DNA of 64,000 nucleotides from Amorphophallus konjac (lineage: Eukaryota > Streptophyta > Magnoliopsida > Alismatales > Araceae): positions 239,181,224 to 239,245,223 of the forward strand of contig CM040118.1 of the NCBI GenBank assembly GCA_022559845.1. Direction: 5' to 3'. This document shows, piece after piece, positions 11,948 to 22,735 of the stretch. The notes beneath the pieces are model-generated. The model ran no database searches. It was not told where the DNA came from and saw only the letters and a program-made list of their open reading frames with translations. Both the position numbers and the translations under genes were made by a program. Every line of letters starts with the position of its first letter. Within the stretch, counting starts at the first letter, position 1.

Positions 11948-13112
11948 GATTATTATAAGGAACTATTTCAAACAAAGAAGTATGGCTACCAAACAAGCAC
12001 TCAAGTAAATTTTCAACCAAGTTATGATGATTGCTCAAGGTTTTAATGTTCTTTGAGATTAGATAATGATGGATTTTGATGAAGTAGTTAGCTCTCCCCT
12101 CAATGTAGATCCTAGTTTCAATTTGAGTGTAATCTCTGGGTCAACTAGGTTCTTTCTCTCTCTTCACAAGTGTGAGGGTTGACTAAACTCCGGGGTTCGT
12201 CAAAGGTACAACCAGCCTAGCTTCCGTGAGAGAATCCACGGGTGCGATGACTTATGGAGGCCTTGGTTAGGAAATTTTCAATCCAATGAGACGGAGTGCT
12301 CAATGGAGTGTCCTTCCCTTCCTAAGAAAGTGTAGGAGATCCTAAGGGTGTAGAGAGAGGTCTCTCAACCACATGCCCTAGAATGCAAGCTAATGCAGAT
12401 AGGATCAACAGCAATATAGATATGAGCAATAATCAAAGCCACACAATAACAAAACAGCAGCAGAAAAGTAGTTCTGTGAGAACATGACGAAATGGCGGCT
12501 AACATAGTGATCGCTGAATCAGGAAATAGCGAATGCTTGACAGCCGATGATTCTGTAACATGCGCCTCTTCACAGAGGCGCTGAATCTAGTGAACAATAA
12601 GCTAAAAGGAAATTGTGCCTTCGGGTTAGGCGCTAAATCAGGGAGTGGCTCCTCTCTGGAGTGGCGTTGATTGCAATAGCAGTAAATAATGGTAAAAAAT
12701 GAGGTAACAATAACTAAGAGAAATTTGCGCCTTATGATTCGGCGCTGGATCAATGAATGGCGCCTCTATGGAGGGGTGCTTATTGCAATAATCAGTAAAT
12801 AATATCAGAAATAAAATGATGGGTGCCTCTGTGAGCGGTCGCTGATTATAAAAATTGCGGCTGCCTAAGCAATCGATGATTCTTTACAGAAATAGAAAGC
12901 AACGCAAACAGGTAAAGAAAGGAAATTTTCTTCTTTTAAATGTTATGGGACAACCCAAAAATTGGCAAATCAAGTAGGAGACGTGCACGTGGTGCACAAA
13001 GGGTGTTGGAAATATCGTGCTACGTGGAGCACAAAGGAGGGGCACACGTGGGTGCCAAAAGGAGGGGCACGCGAGGGTGTCGAAGGAGGGGTAATCAAAA
13101 CAAAAACAACAA
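11948..13112 (-). other. Tat-2 leader
   Basis: No protein-coding signal. It is homologous in part to the Tat-1 leader. It contains a series of GCGCC/GGCGC hairpins, the best being GCGCCTCT-TCAC-AGAGGCGC at 12562-12581, with weaker ones at about 12618, 12650, 12733 and 12760. A GC-richer stretch with CACGTG-like words (12980-13080) precedes the primer site. Confidence 0.6.
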
Positions 13113-13132
13113 GGGTCCCACTATGATCGCCA
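13113..13132 (-). other. Tat-2 primer-binding site candidate
   Basis: TGGCGATCATAGTGGGACCC on the minus strand, three bases from the LTR end. It differs from the Tat-1 motif at only two positions. Confidence 0.6.
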
Positions 13133-13135
13133 ATT

Positions 13136-14496
13136 TGTGAACGATGTCACATAGGCATTAAAAGAAAGAAAAGAAACAAAACGGTAGATATATGATGATG
13201 AAAAGATGGCGGAGGGATCATGCAATGCTACTAAAGGAGTGTGATCGCCGCATGGGTTACCTCAAAAAAAGAAAGTGATCAAAAAATACCTTGTAAGCGG
13301 GTGTGGTGTGAGTCTGACTTCCTCCTTCTATCGGCCGGCCGATGAAGGGGGTTTTTGCTTTTGATTACCATTGAAACAAAGACAAATAGAAACAAGTGGA
13401 TTAGAAAACCAAGTGTGTAGTATCAATGCTCTATGAAAATAAATCTATGCAAGATAGGCATGAACACTGCTTGTGTTTTGTTTTTTTAAACCCCTTAAGG
13501 AGAAAAAGGGAGGGAAGTATGAAGGCTAATTCAAATAATAATGAAAGATCTAGCAAGGGATGCCAGATGGGATAATGGATGTGCAAACTAACAAATAAGA
13601 GAATAGAAAAACTAAGAGAGAAGGGGGAAGGAACATGAAGGCTGGTCCTTCAACACCACAGCAAGTAGCAGGTAGCAGAGAAGCACACAACACATCAGGT
13701 AGCAGAGAAGCTCAAAGCAATAGCAAGTAGCAGAGAAGCTCAAAGCACACAATTGCAGGTCATAGGGAAGAAGAGAACTCAGGTTCTCTCTGACTCAGCG
13801 ACATGAACACCTGCTGTATTAAAACAAAACTCTCTCTTCTCTTATTGGCTCTTCTACTATTGCTCTCTCTGTTCACGTTCGGAAGGACCGCCCGTAGGTT
13901 TCAAAGGGGGTATATATAGAGGTAAAGATCATTGTTTCAATGGGATTAAAACATGGAAAGCGGTCCCAGGACGTGGATCTCCATTCCACAGAAGGATATG
14001 GAGCCAAAATCAATAAGGACGCCATGCAGAGGAGGTTGCAGATGAAGAGGACACGGAAAGGAATGAGTGACGAAGACAATGTCGTCAATTAAATGGGCGC
14101 CAACGAGATTGTTATTCCTTCCTGGATAAAATATGGTAATAATGGACTTTCCATAATTAAAAACAAGAAATGGCGCCTGCTTGAAAATGCGTTCATTAAT
14201 GAGCGCCGGCTCAAAAGGGCGTCAATTCTGTAGAATTAATATCCAGTGGAAAATCGACAAACCTGCCAATAGCGCCCGCGTGAACGGTCGCCCATTCTTA
14301 TTAGTCGACCTACCGGAGGCCCATGTCGACCTATAGTGGAGGAAAATGGTTACACTCCATAAGGGCATTCATTCAAATGGCGTTTAGAGAACGGTCGTAA
14401 ATTCCAAATAAATCCAAAACTAAATCATGATAAAATTCTATCAATACATCTTTGGAAAATCATGATTTAGATACAAAACTATAGAATTTTGGCACA
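13136..14496 (-). repeat. Tat-2 5' LTR (right edge approximate)
   Basis: The LTR ends ...TTCACA at 13136. A TATA box (TATATATA on the minus strand) is at 13911-13918. A TTTAAAAAAAC block (13480-13500) and a GGCGATCACA motif (13230-13245) match the other Tat LTRs. The start is placed at TGTGCC (14496) but this is a guess; the flanking 14400-14640 is AT-rich and featureless. Confidence 0.55.
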
Positions 14497-14499
14497 TTA

Positions 14500-16070
14500 A
14501 ATTAACATAACTTAAAATAACTTAAGATACCTTAATCATGAAATTTCTATTATAAATCTGTAAATAAACTTAAAGTCATGATAACAGGTCAAAACTTAGA
14601 TAACTAGGCTTATTTATAAGTTAAATTAACTAGTTTCCCATTCTGTCTACAGTTACCCTGACGGTATAGAATGGGTGCGTCATAGTGACTGTGACGGTTT
14701 ATCATGAGGCCGTTACAGTAATGTAACACTCCATCGATGGTGCGTCAGAGACAACAGAGGAATTAAAATGCAACAGAGGGTGTGACGGCTTATCGTAAGG
14801 CCGTTATATCATTGTGACGGTCTTACCTTGATGGGTCAGATCGTCTGCTGGCAGTAAAATAAAGAAAAAGTTTATGAAAATATAACATGCCTGGAAATCA
14901 AAATAATACAATTATTCTAGGCATGATAAACGAACTATGGGCCAACTACATGCATGGGTTTTCGTGAATAGACAAGATAATATCTTTGATCTTTGATTAG
15001 GGCTAAGGATATGTATGTATGCATGAACCCACTAAAACATGGAATTCATTATTCATGATGCATGAAATCAAGCACAATCAGAGGGATTTTACCCTTAACA
15101 AGATGTTTTTGTCAATCATGAGATAACCTACCTCTTAACTAGGCTTTAAGTTTCTAATTTGAATCTGAAAATCGAGCCCTAGCTCTCCTTTCCCAATGAT
15201 TTTCCAGCAACTTCCTGCTGCTCTATCTCTCCAACCTCTTGTCCTAAAGATGTGAAATTCTGAGGATAAGAATATGAAACTAAGGTGATCAAAAAGTTCT
15301 AAAAGATTGAATTCTAATTACCTCGTTTAGACGTCCTAATCTCTTGATCTTTAGAGGTCCTTTGCTCTGAATCCTGAGTTACTATGGTCGAACCAGCAAC
15401 TTTGGAAGCTTCAATCTCTTTGGTTGCTTGATCTCCTAACATGAACTTTGGAGAACTATTAGTCTAAAGTATACTGAACAAAATCTTCTAAAGAACTTAC
15501 CTGAAAATTTATCTCCTTACCTTGATTCTTTATGAGCCGAAAGTAAGGGCCGCTCAGTTCAGAACTAGGTCCTATTTATAGGGTTTTGAAGATTAGATCG
15601 ATTCTAGAGTCCTTAATTACCAGAACCTAATCCCTAAGAGTCCTTAGTAATGTTATAAACTCTCCCAAGTCGATCTCTTGCAGATAGGATCCCAAAGTTC
15701 TAATCTTTTTGCTCGTTCTTTCATTCACAGAACTGCCAGGGTGTAATGCATCAGTCTAGGTGCGTTACATGCATGTGGCGGTAGTATGATAGACTGTTAC
15801 ATACAACGTGACAGAATTTCAAATTAATAAAACTCTTTTATTTGTTTATCTAATATAATTATCTATAAAGTAGTATTTATCCTTAAATTACATGAATAGG
15901 CTAAATAACCTTCTAGAATATGGGCCAAACTTAATGGGCTTGGTCCTTAGACCTTTTGGATCTTATTTAAATAGGCTAGGTTAATTATTTGACACAATTG
16001 GGCCTTTTAAATTCCAAAAAATATTCTATAAATAATCCAGAAATTATTACATAAATTTTGGGGCACTACA
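14500..16070 (-). repeat. Isolated LTR (solo LTR or fragment)
   Basis: On the minus strand it begins TGTAGTGCCCCAAAATTT at 16070, a typical Ty3/gypsy LTR start, with a TATAAATAG box at 15572-15580. It carries the GACGG/CCGTY hairpin words (14689-14718, 14781-14805, 15775-15800). No internal element sequence follows it before the Tat-2 LTR. The left end and target duplication could not be fixed. Confidence 0.5.
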
Positions 16071-16285
16071 CCTGATGTGCATCGACCTTAGTTACTGTGC
16101 CTAGTCGATGTCCATCGACCTATGTCTACGTTTGCCTGATGTGCATCGACCATAGTTACTATTCCTAGTCGATGTGCATCGACCTTTGTGGCGTACTGGC
16201 GGAACATGCACCGACCTATGGCCATGATGGCAAAACAAGGAAAGACTTGTGGCCATGATGGAAAAACATGCATCGACCTGTGGGC
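16071..16285. repeat. Tandem repeat with GTGCATCGACC core
   Basis: A unit of 64 bases starts at 16071 and again at 16135 (both CCTGATGTGCATCGACC). Degenerate parts of the unit follow at about 16206 and 16265. Each full unit contains a GTCGATGT(G/C)CATCGAC near-palindrome. Confidence 0.7.
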
Positions 16286-16720
16286 AACCATTAGTACAGC
16301 TTGTACTATCGAGAACTTTGACATGCCAAACAACGCTATTGACTTTTCTCGTTGACCGTGCTTTGACTTCATTGACCATGTTGACTATGCATTAACTTTT
16401 GATTTTAACTGGCTTTCACCCTATTCTTAGTGTAACTTGAACATCTCAACAGCACAAATAGTATCATGAGAGCATATGCATGATTCTTTATCAAGAAAGC
16501 ACATTGATTGATATTAAAGAGTATATATGACTCATAGTTTTTGACAGTATCATCAAAACACAGGGATACAAGAGGAACTACCAGCAATGTTAACCGAAAA
16601 CGTAGGGTGAGCAAAACGCTCAGTAGGATTTATATCTCTATACCAGGCAATTTAAAGTAATTAACATTTTTGGATAAAGTTACTGTGCTATGCCGAGAAA
16701 CGGAATAAAACATGGAACAT

Positions 16721-16734
16721 GAATAGAAGAGAGA
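16721..16734. repeat. LINE target-site duplication, left copy
   Basis: GAATAGAAGAGAGA, repeated exactly at 20411-20424 directly after the A-tail of the LINE. Confidence 0.92.
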
Positions 16735-19700
16735 CACCCGCCCGTAAATTTTTTCATTCTCTCCATGCGTTTCTCTCTCCTCCCGGTTTCCCTCTCCCGT
16801 TCCCCTCCCGCGTGTTTCCTCTCCCTCCTACGTTTTGTCTTTGCTAGGGCTGCCCCCCTCCGGTGATGGCCGGCGGTGGGGGGGGGGGGCCTTGTGCCTC
16901 CCCCCTCCTCCCCATCGCTGCCACCCTCCGTCGGTGGCCCAGCCTTTATCGTGCACGTCCCTGGTCCCCCCCGCCCTGGTGTGGAGGGCTTGGCCTCAGT
17001 TGGTGCTGCTTCCTCCTCCCTTGGAGCTGCTCCAGGTGCTGCCTCTGCTGCAGGCACTTCGTCCCTGGTTCGTCGTCCAACACCGTTGTTCGTGCGGATC
17101 TGCATCCGAAGGCCTCCGGCGGTTCTGCTCTGTTCCTCACCTCCGGCGAGCCCCGTGGTCCTCTGTCAACCACCTATTCTCCTCCTGGCTGCCACGTTCT
17201 TGGCCTCCCCCACACGCCACCTATTGAGGTCTCATCCCAACCTCTCATCGCCCAACCTATCCCAACGCAAGCCCTCTTGCTTGGCCACGTGGTTCATCCT
17301 TCAATTTTCTCCCCTCCTACTATCCAATCCCCACTGTCCATCCCCTCTCCTCTACCCTCGCCAGCCCCTGTGCTTGGCCACGTCCCTGTCGAACCCCTCT
17401 TACCACCGTTGATCGCCCATCATCACCCTTCGCTATCACAAGCGCCAGGCCACTTCCTCTCGCCTTCAGCCACGACCCCTGCCGCCACCCTATCACCACC
17501 GTCCACTTCTCCCCTTTCCCCCTCGCCTGCACCCATCTCGCTCCACGTGGCTACCGCAGACCCCCTCCCTTCGTTGACCATTGACCCTATCGACGGGACT
17601 GCAGGGATTCACGATCCCATGTTTTCCTCCAACCCCACCTCCAAGCCGGTTGCCGGCGTCCCGGCGGCGGCCGGTGCTCCGCTTGTGGCCCCCCCCTTGG
17701 CTCCGGTGCCCCTCCCTCCTCCATCCCTCGGCATTGGCCCCCCTGCGCCTCTGTCTGCTGCTCGCCGGAGCGCCGCCGCTGTCGAGGGGAAACAGGGGAA
17801 ACCGGGCGCCTATGGCCACCAGGGCATGCCCTCCAGAGCTCCTCCTGCCCCCCCCAACCTCTGGAGGTTCTCGCTCCGGCACCCTGCCGGCCGTTTCCCC
17901 CTGGTCTGGCCCTGCACGACCGGGGCTGCCTGTCGGCCTGGGTTCTGTGGACTGTTCGGACGTTGCACCTTCTTTTGCCAACGTGCTTCTCCAGTCGCTT
18001 GCCCCGCCGGTTCTTCCTATCTCCACACACGCCCCTGCCTTCACGGATGGAGGCGAACCGGCTGCTTTCTTCAGCATGGAAGAGATCCAGGTTTCCTGCC
18101 GGCTGCTTTCCTCCTGCCAACTTCTACCAGGAGGCTATGCTCTTCTCCATTGTAGGGGGGATTGGTTCTCCTCTTAAGGTGGATCGAAACACATTGTGCC
18201 GCACCCGCTCGCATGCTGCCAGAGTTTGTGTGTTGGCGGACCTCTCCAAGCAACTCCCCCCTCGGGCTTGGGTTGGCTATTGAGGGAGAGGTTTCTGGCA
18301 ACCATTGGTGTATCCAAACCCGCCAAGCTTCTGCTGCTCCTGTAAGCGCTTAGGCCATGTTGCCCTCAAGTGCACGAAGCCCCCTGCTCAACCGTCCGTG
18401 GTGGTGCCCCCGAAGCCTGCCTCCAAGCTTCCTCACTCCACGGATGGCCCCCCCACTCCTGCGGTCGTTGCCTCTGGAGCCCCACAGGTAGCACCTCCTC
18501 TGCGGCTGCCTCCCCCCTCTACTGAGGGTCCCCTTCTTCCCACTCCCGGCCAGCCTCTTGCTGCGGGAAGTGGGGCTACGCATGGCCCTCTCTGTCTGCA
18601 GGGCGCCCTAGCCCAGTTACCAGCCCTTGCCACGCTTGGTACAACTCCCATGCTTGCTGTCTCCAGAGCTCCTGCACCTGAGCTACGTGCCTCTCAGCCG
18701 TGGGGGGTGGCTTTGGATGCCACCTCTGTGTCCCTCCATGGGGCCCCTCTAACATGCTCGGTGGACTCCTCCCTTCTCCCTGCCGATCCTCATCCGGTGG
18801 CGGTGAAGGCCGTAGCTGCGGAGGCGGCCTCTCCTTCCTACCTGGCGGCTGCTCCCTCTTTGGACCAGCTCCAGGCTGCACCTGCCACTCCCCTCTCTGC
18901 TGGTTCGGGCCCAGCTGCTGCACAGGGGCCTTCCGAGCTAGCTCCTGCCTCTGCCCACTATGGGGCACCCTCATCTGCTACAATGCCCTCTGCTCTCCTA
19001 CGCTCTTCCCCCGAGCTTGCTGTTGGCGTTGCACCTGTGGGAACCAGTTCTTCTGATGTTCCCCCACCTGCTCCTCGCTCGGCATCTGTACCTGCTGCTT
19101 TCCATTCACCTGCTTGTGGATCTGAGGGGCCTCCCGCCCCTCCCGTGTAGCACCCGGTATCTCTGCGCCTCCCTATCCAAGTGCTCTCTGTGCCTGGATT
19201 GGAGCCCATTTCGCACTTCCCGGACTTGCCCGCAGCACATGCTAGATTTGTTGGCCTTGCCCCTCCTCCGGACTCAAGCGATCGTGGTGTTTGCCCCCCG
19301 TCTCCACCGATAGTGGGCATTGCGTCCCCTCACCCCTCCGGGAAGGGCGATCCCCCCCCGTGCTCAGATGTGCCCGCGGGAGTCCCTCCTGAGGCCCGAG
19401 TGTCCTCCTCTTTGGCTCTTGGCCTCCCGACGCCGGATGCTCATCCTCTTGGGGGACCTTCCTTGCCTCATGCTCGGCTTAACGCCGGTGCGGCAGCTTG
19501 GTCCCCAGGGGCGCAGCCCACTTCCCAGGCGGCTAGTGTTGAAGGGTCTTTGGCCACCTCCTCTTCTCCGACGGCCGCCCCCCGTCTCTCCTTCGCCCAA
19601 GCTTTGAAGAAGAAAATCAACCGGGCCCCTCCTGGGCCGATCGTCGACTCCGCCACGCCTCCTGCTCCGGTGCATCCAGTGGGTGCCGTGCCCCCCCCGG

Positions 19701-20410
19701 ATCTTGGCTTGCCTCTCAGGCTCCCCTCGCTCGTCCAGGCTCTCCATGTCCCTGGGCTTGAGCCTGCTTCGGGATTTCGCGACCTCACGGCGGCCCATAC
19801 GGCCTTCGTGGGCACCTCTGGGTTGTCCCACTCTCGGCCACCCTCGAGGACGGATGGTGGAGCTCCTCGGCATTCCTTCCGGCGTTCAAACTCCACTTCC
19901 TCCTCGCGTGATCGACAGTGCATGTTTGAGGACGCTGGTCTTCTTCCCCGTCGATCTCTACGGCTCCAGTCTTCTTCGATGGGGCCCCCGCCGCCGGTCG
20001 ACCCTTCCTCCTCGGACGTGCTCGATCCCGACGGTTCGGAGGCTGATTCTCTTGACTGGCCTTGCTCTTTGGGTCTTCAGCGTGGTGTCCGTTCTGTGTT
20101 CTCGTCTGACTCGGAAGGGGTCTTCGACGAAGACTCCTACTTGTAGGGGCTGGGTCTCTTCTGTGGGCGCTCGGGCTCTTGTTTCTGCCCTTGTTTGGGG
20201 TCTTTGGTCTTTCTTGGGCCTTGTTCGCCTCTTGGCCCTCTTTGGCCGTTTCCCCTCCCCCCCCCTCTGTACCCCTTTCTCTTTCATGCTTTCATATATG
20301 AAAATCGCTTGCCTGGTGGTCGGGATAGTGGTTTCATCGCCTTCCGCAATGAAGAGATGAACCCCCTCTCCCGTCTCCCCCCTTGCAAGTATCACCTTTA
20401 GTTAAAAAAA
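16735..20410 (+). mobile_element. L1-type LINE with ORF1 only
   Basis: The 3676-bp insert has a 14-bp target duplication and ends in a short A-tail (GTTAAAAAAA), so it came in by target-primed reverse transcription. It is much more GC- and C-rich than its surroundings. The 5' UTR is pyrimidine-rich (16735-16865). ORF1 fills the rest, followed by a 260-base 3' UTR (20147-20400) rich in T and C. There is no endonuclease or reverse transcriptase ORF2 anywhere inside. It seems full at both ends, so the copy looks like a non-autonomous half-L1. Confidence 0.85.
16866..20146 (+). pseudogene. LINE ORF1 protein (DUF4283 plus CCHC knuckle)
   Basis: ORF1 would be the nucleic-acid-binding partner of the LINE RNA. 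It starts with a long Pro/Ser/Ala-rich part (ATG at 16866 in a run of G, then frames 16863-18155 and 17581-18177). The DUF4283-like core follows: SFANVLLQSLAPP, FFSMEEIQVSC, then after a frameshift FYQEAMLFSIVGG, PLKVDR and RVCVLADLSKQLPPRAW. A stop at 18281 comes before GFWQPLVYPNPPSFC and the zinc knuckle CCSCKRLGHVALKC (about 18320-18375), a C-x2-C-x4-H-x4-C. The tail to 20146 is again Pro/Ser-rich, with one stop at 19148-19150 and an internal repeat VPGLEP...AAH..FVG (19193 and 19745). Confidence 0.8.
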
Positions 20411-20424
20411 GAATAGAAGAGAGA
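20411..20424. repeat. LINE target-site duplication, right copy
   Basis: GAATAGAAGAGAGA, identical to 16721-16734. The Tekay-like LTR continues from here. Confidence 0.92.
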
Positions 20425-20959
20425 GTAAATAATGGAATCACAAGTAGACAAGATATCAAGAGTAAAGTTCAAGTAGAGAACGATCATGTAGAAAGTATTA
20501 CTATGGAATTGGCCAATTCATGAAAGTATGTACAAGTCAAGTATTTCACGTAATTCAAGTACTTCATGTATTCAAGCAAGTCAAGTAATTCACCTACTGT
20601 GGAATGTCATAAATCAATCTAGCAAGTCAAGCACTTCGGTGCACTACCACACCAGGTCATTCAAGTCCCATGGGTACAAGTACTTTCGGGCGCCCCCCTC
20701 AGGACCAGACCGGGCCCCATTAATGCCAGACATTGGGGTTATGGATCATAGATCTCAAGTATATTTAGACATCCACATAATATGTATGGCCAAAGAATTT
20801 CAAGGTAAAGGTTACTAAATAAAGTACATATCTAGCAAAATTTATCATTTGGCGTATGAGTAGTACAAGAATTACAAGTAGTTGAAAGAGAAGTTCGAAA
20901 ATGATTTAAGGCATCATGTTTAACGACATTAAGTCCATAAAAGATTGGATTTTTAGACA

Positions 20960-21420
20960 AGGCACAATCAGCTCTTGCGAAAAATCTCGTAAAACGGGTT
21001 TACATCAAGTTTTTCACAGTCGGGTGTTTAGCTAGAAAAATGAGGAATTATGGCCAGGTAAGAGGTGGGACAGTGGGAGGCTCCCCTTGCATTCGCAAGG
21101 TCCTAATTAAGAAATCACTTATCCACTTAAAGCGTTTGCCCGTGGACCTCTTTTCTTAGACACCATTTTCCTTGGGAATCTTGCTAATTACACGACTTGT
21201 TGAAAATGAGGAACAATTCTAGCGGAAATTCTATCCCATTTTTCAAAGTCGGAGCTTAACTAGAAAACCAAAGAATCACGGCCAGGTAAGAGGTAGAATA
21301 GTGGGAGGCTCCCCTCGTATTCACGAGGACCTAATTAAGTAACCACTTATCCACTAAAAGCGTTTGCCCATGGACCTCTCTCCTTGGACACCGTTCTTCT
21401 TTGGAAATCTAGCGAACTAT
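20960..21420. repeat. 228-bp duplication inside LTR
   Basis: The block with GGCCAGGTAAGAGGT, GTGGGAGGCTCCCCT, TTATCCACT and AAAGCGTTTGCCC occurs twice, offset 228 bases (for example 21052 and 21280). The copies differ by scattered substitutions. Confidence 0.75.
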
Positions 21421-22129
21421 GCGACTTGTCGAGAACACGGTAACACGATAACATGAAAATCGTTAAACTTATATTGATCACGATCATGCAACTAAGCCCA
21501 TGTAATTTTAACAGATAATATCTATTACATTTAATATACCAGAAAGATAATATAGTCATGGAGATCAAAGATATCATGAAGGTAACAAGAACTAGGACGG
21601 AAATATAAGCTCATGGAATATAATTATTATCTTCCATATCCTTAACTTTATCATGTGTGAATTTGAATGATATGCAACTTAACATGATATATTTAACATG
21701 CTAGATGATATATTGGTTCAATTAGAACCTGAAGACATCACGATTGGGGCAGAGATCGCACATCCGGAACACGGTCTTAGAAAGACACCGAGATCCAAGA
21801 CGGATCTTCCGGCGGTTAAAAATCTCGGTTAGAACCTTATGTCAAGTTGTATGGAAAGCATTCATAATACTCAATAAAAATTAGGGAAAATGGTATAGAA
21901 TCAAAGTAGACATGCATCTACATCAAATTCATGCATCAATTTGAGTTTAGCCTAAGAGAATACCTACAGAGTGGAAGATCGAAGAGAAAGAACAACAAGA
22001 ACGAAGAATACTTCGAACACTCCTCCAAACTTCAAGATTTCCTCCTCTCTACAACCAGCACTTCTCCAATGGATTTGTGCTTTGAGTAGGGAAGATCCCA
22101 GCCCTATTTATAGGCCAAGTCCCATAATT

Positions 22130-22480
22130 AGTTTATTACTAATTTAATTCTATCTTCCACCTAATTTCCTATGTCACGCACCCATGTTACTATTACACCA
22201 ACTTATGTTGGTAATAATTTCCAACATGTAAATATTGAAATAAATCTCCCTTTATGACATAATCAATTACCTCATTTATTCAATGATGTTTTATTGTTAA
22301 TTTAATTCTAAGTCAATTTTCCACCTAATTTCCTATTTCACTAACTCATGTTACTATTACACCAACTTATGTTGACATTAATGTCTAACATGTCAATATT
22401 GAAATAAATCCCCCTTTATGAGATAATCCATGACCTCATGTATTCAATTAGGTAAGAAATTACATCATCCACTAATTAGA
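22130..22480. repeat. 164-bp duplication inside LTR
   Basis: CCTAATTTCCTAT...ATGTTACTATTACACCAAC...ATATTGAAATAAATC is present at 22160 and again at 22324, offset 164 bases. Confidence 0.75.
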
Positions 22481-22735
22481 ATTTAATTTGAGCTAATAAT
22501 TCTCTCTTAAATTAGATGCTACAGTACGCTACAATACCGAAGTCTTTGCCTTCTCAGAATCGTGCCGTGAATCTCGCCGTTCATGTTAATACGTAGGATA
22601 GGATTCACGTTTATATATTCTACACTTTAAAGAAATAAAGAAAAACATTTAACATTTATTTTATTTTCATCTTTCATTATTTTCGCATATAAATGCATAT
22701 ATAAAAATTTGAGTTGCTACAGGCCAAGTTCCCAG

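Larger units (their letters stand above)
10650..14496 (-). mobile_element. Tat-2: second Tat-lineage element, 5' part only
   Basis: LTR (about 14496 to 13136), primer site, leader and gag are read in that order on the minus strand. Gag stops abruptly at 10650, where the Tat-1 LTR begins, so Tat-1 jumped into Tat-2. The rest of Tat-2 should lie beyond the left window edge. Confidence 0.78.
16256..22721 (-). mobile_element. Tekay-like LTR split by a LINE
   Basis: On the minus strand it starts TGTAGCAACTC at 22721 and shares several blocks with the Tekay LTRs at 38220 and 45507: the CTGGTCCTGAGG...AAAGTACTTGTACCCATGGGA region (20640-20740), the CTACTGAGCGTTTTGCTCAC hairpin (about 16605-16630) and a TATAAATAG box at 22104-22112. 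Taking out the LINE leaves about 2.8 kb, near the 2.7 kb of the Tekay LTRs. A GGCCA pair (16251-16255 and 22722-22726) could be the target duplication, but the tandem repeat at 16071-16285 crosses that point, so the left end is uncertain. No coding region. Confidence 0.55.

Noticed and set aside
16251..16255. GGCCA as a firm target duplication of the Tekay-like LTR
   Set aside because: The tandem repeat with GCATCGACC crosses this point, and another GGCCA sits at 16220. The match is kept only as a possibility.
17493..18120. Long open frames on the minus strand over the LINE
   Set aside because: They are the reverse of C-rich Pro/Ser codons (Gly/Arg-rich shadows). The A-tail, zinc knuckle and DUF4283 motifs place the gene on the plus strand.
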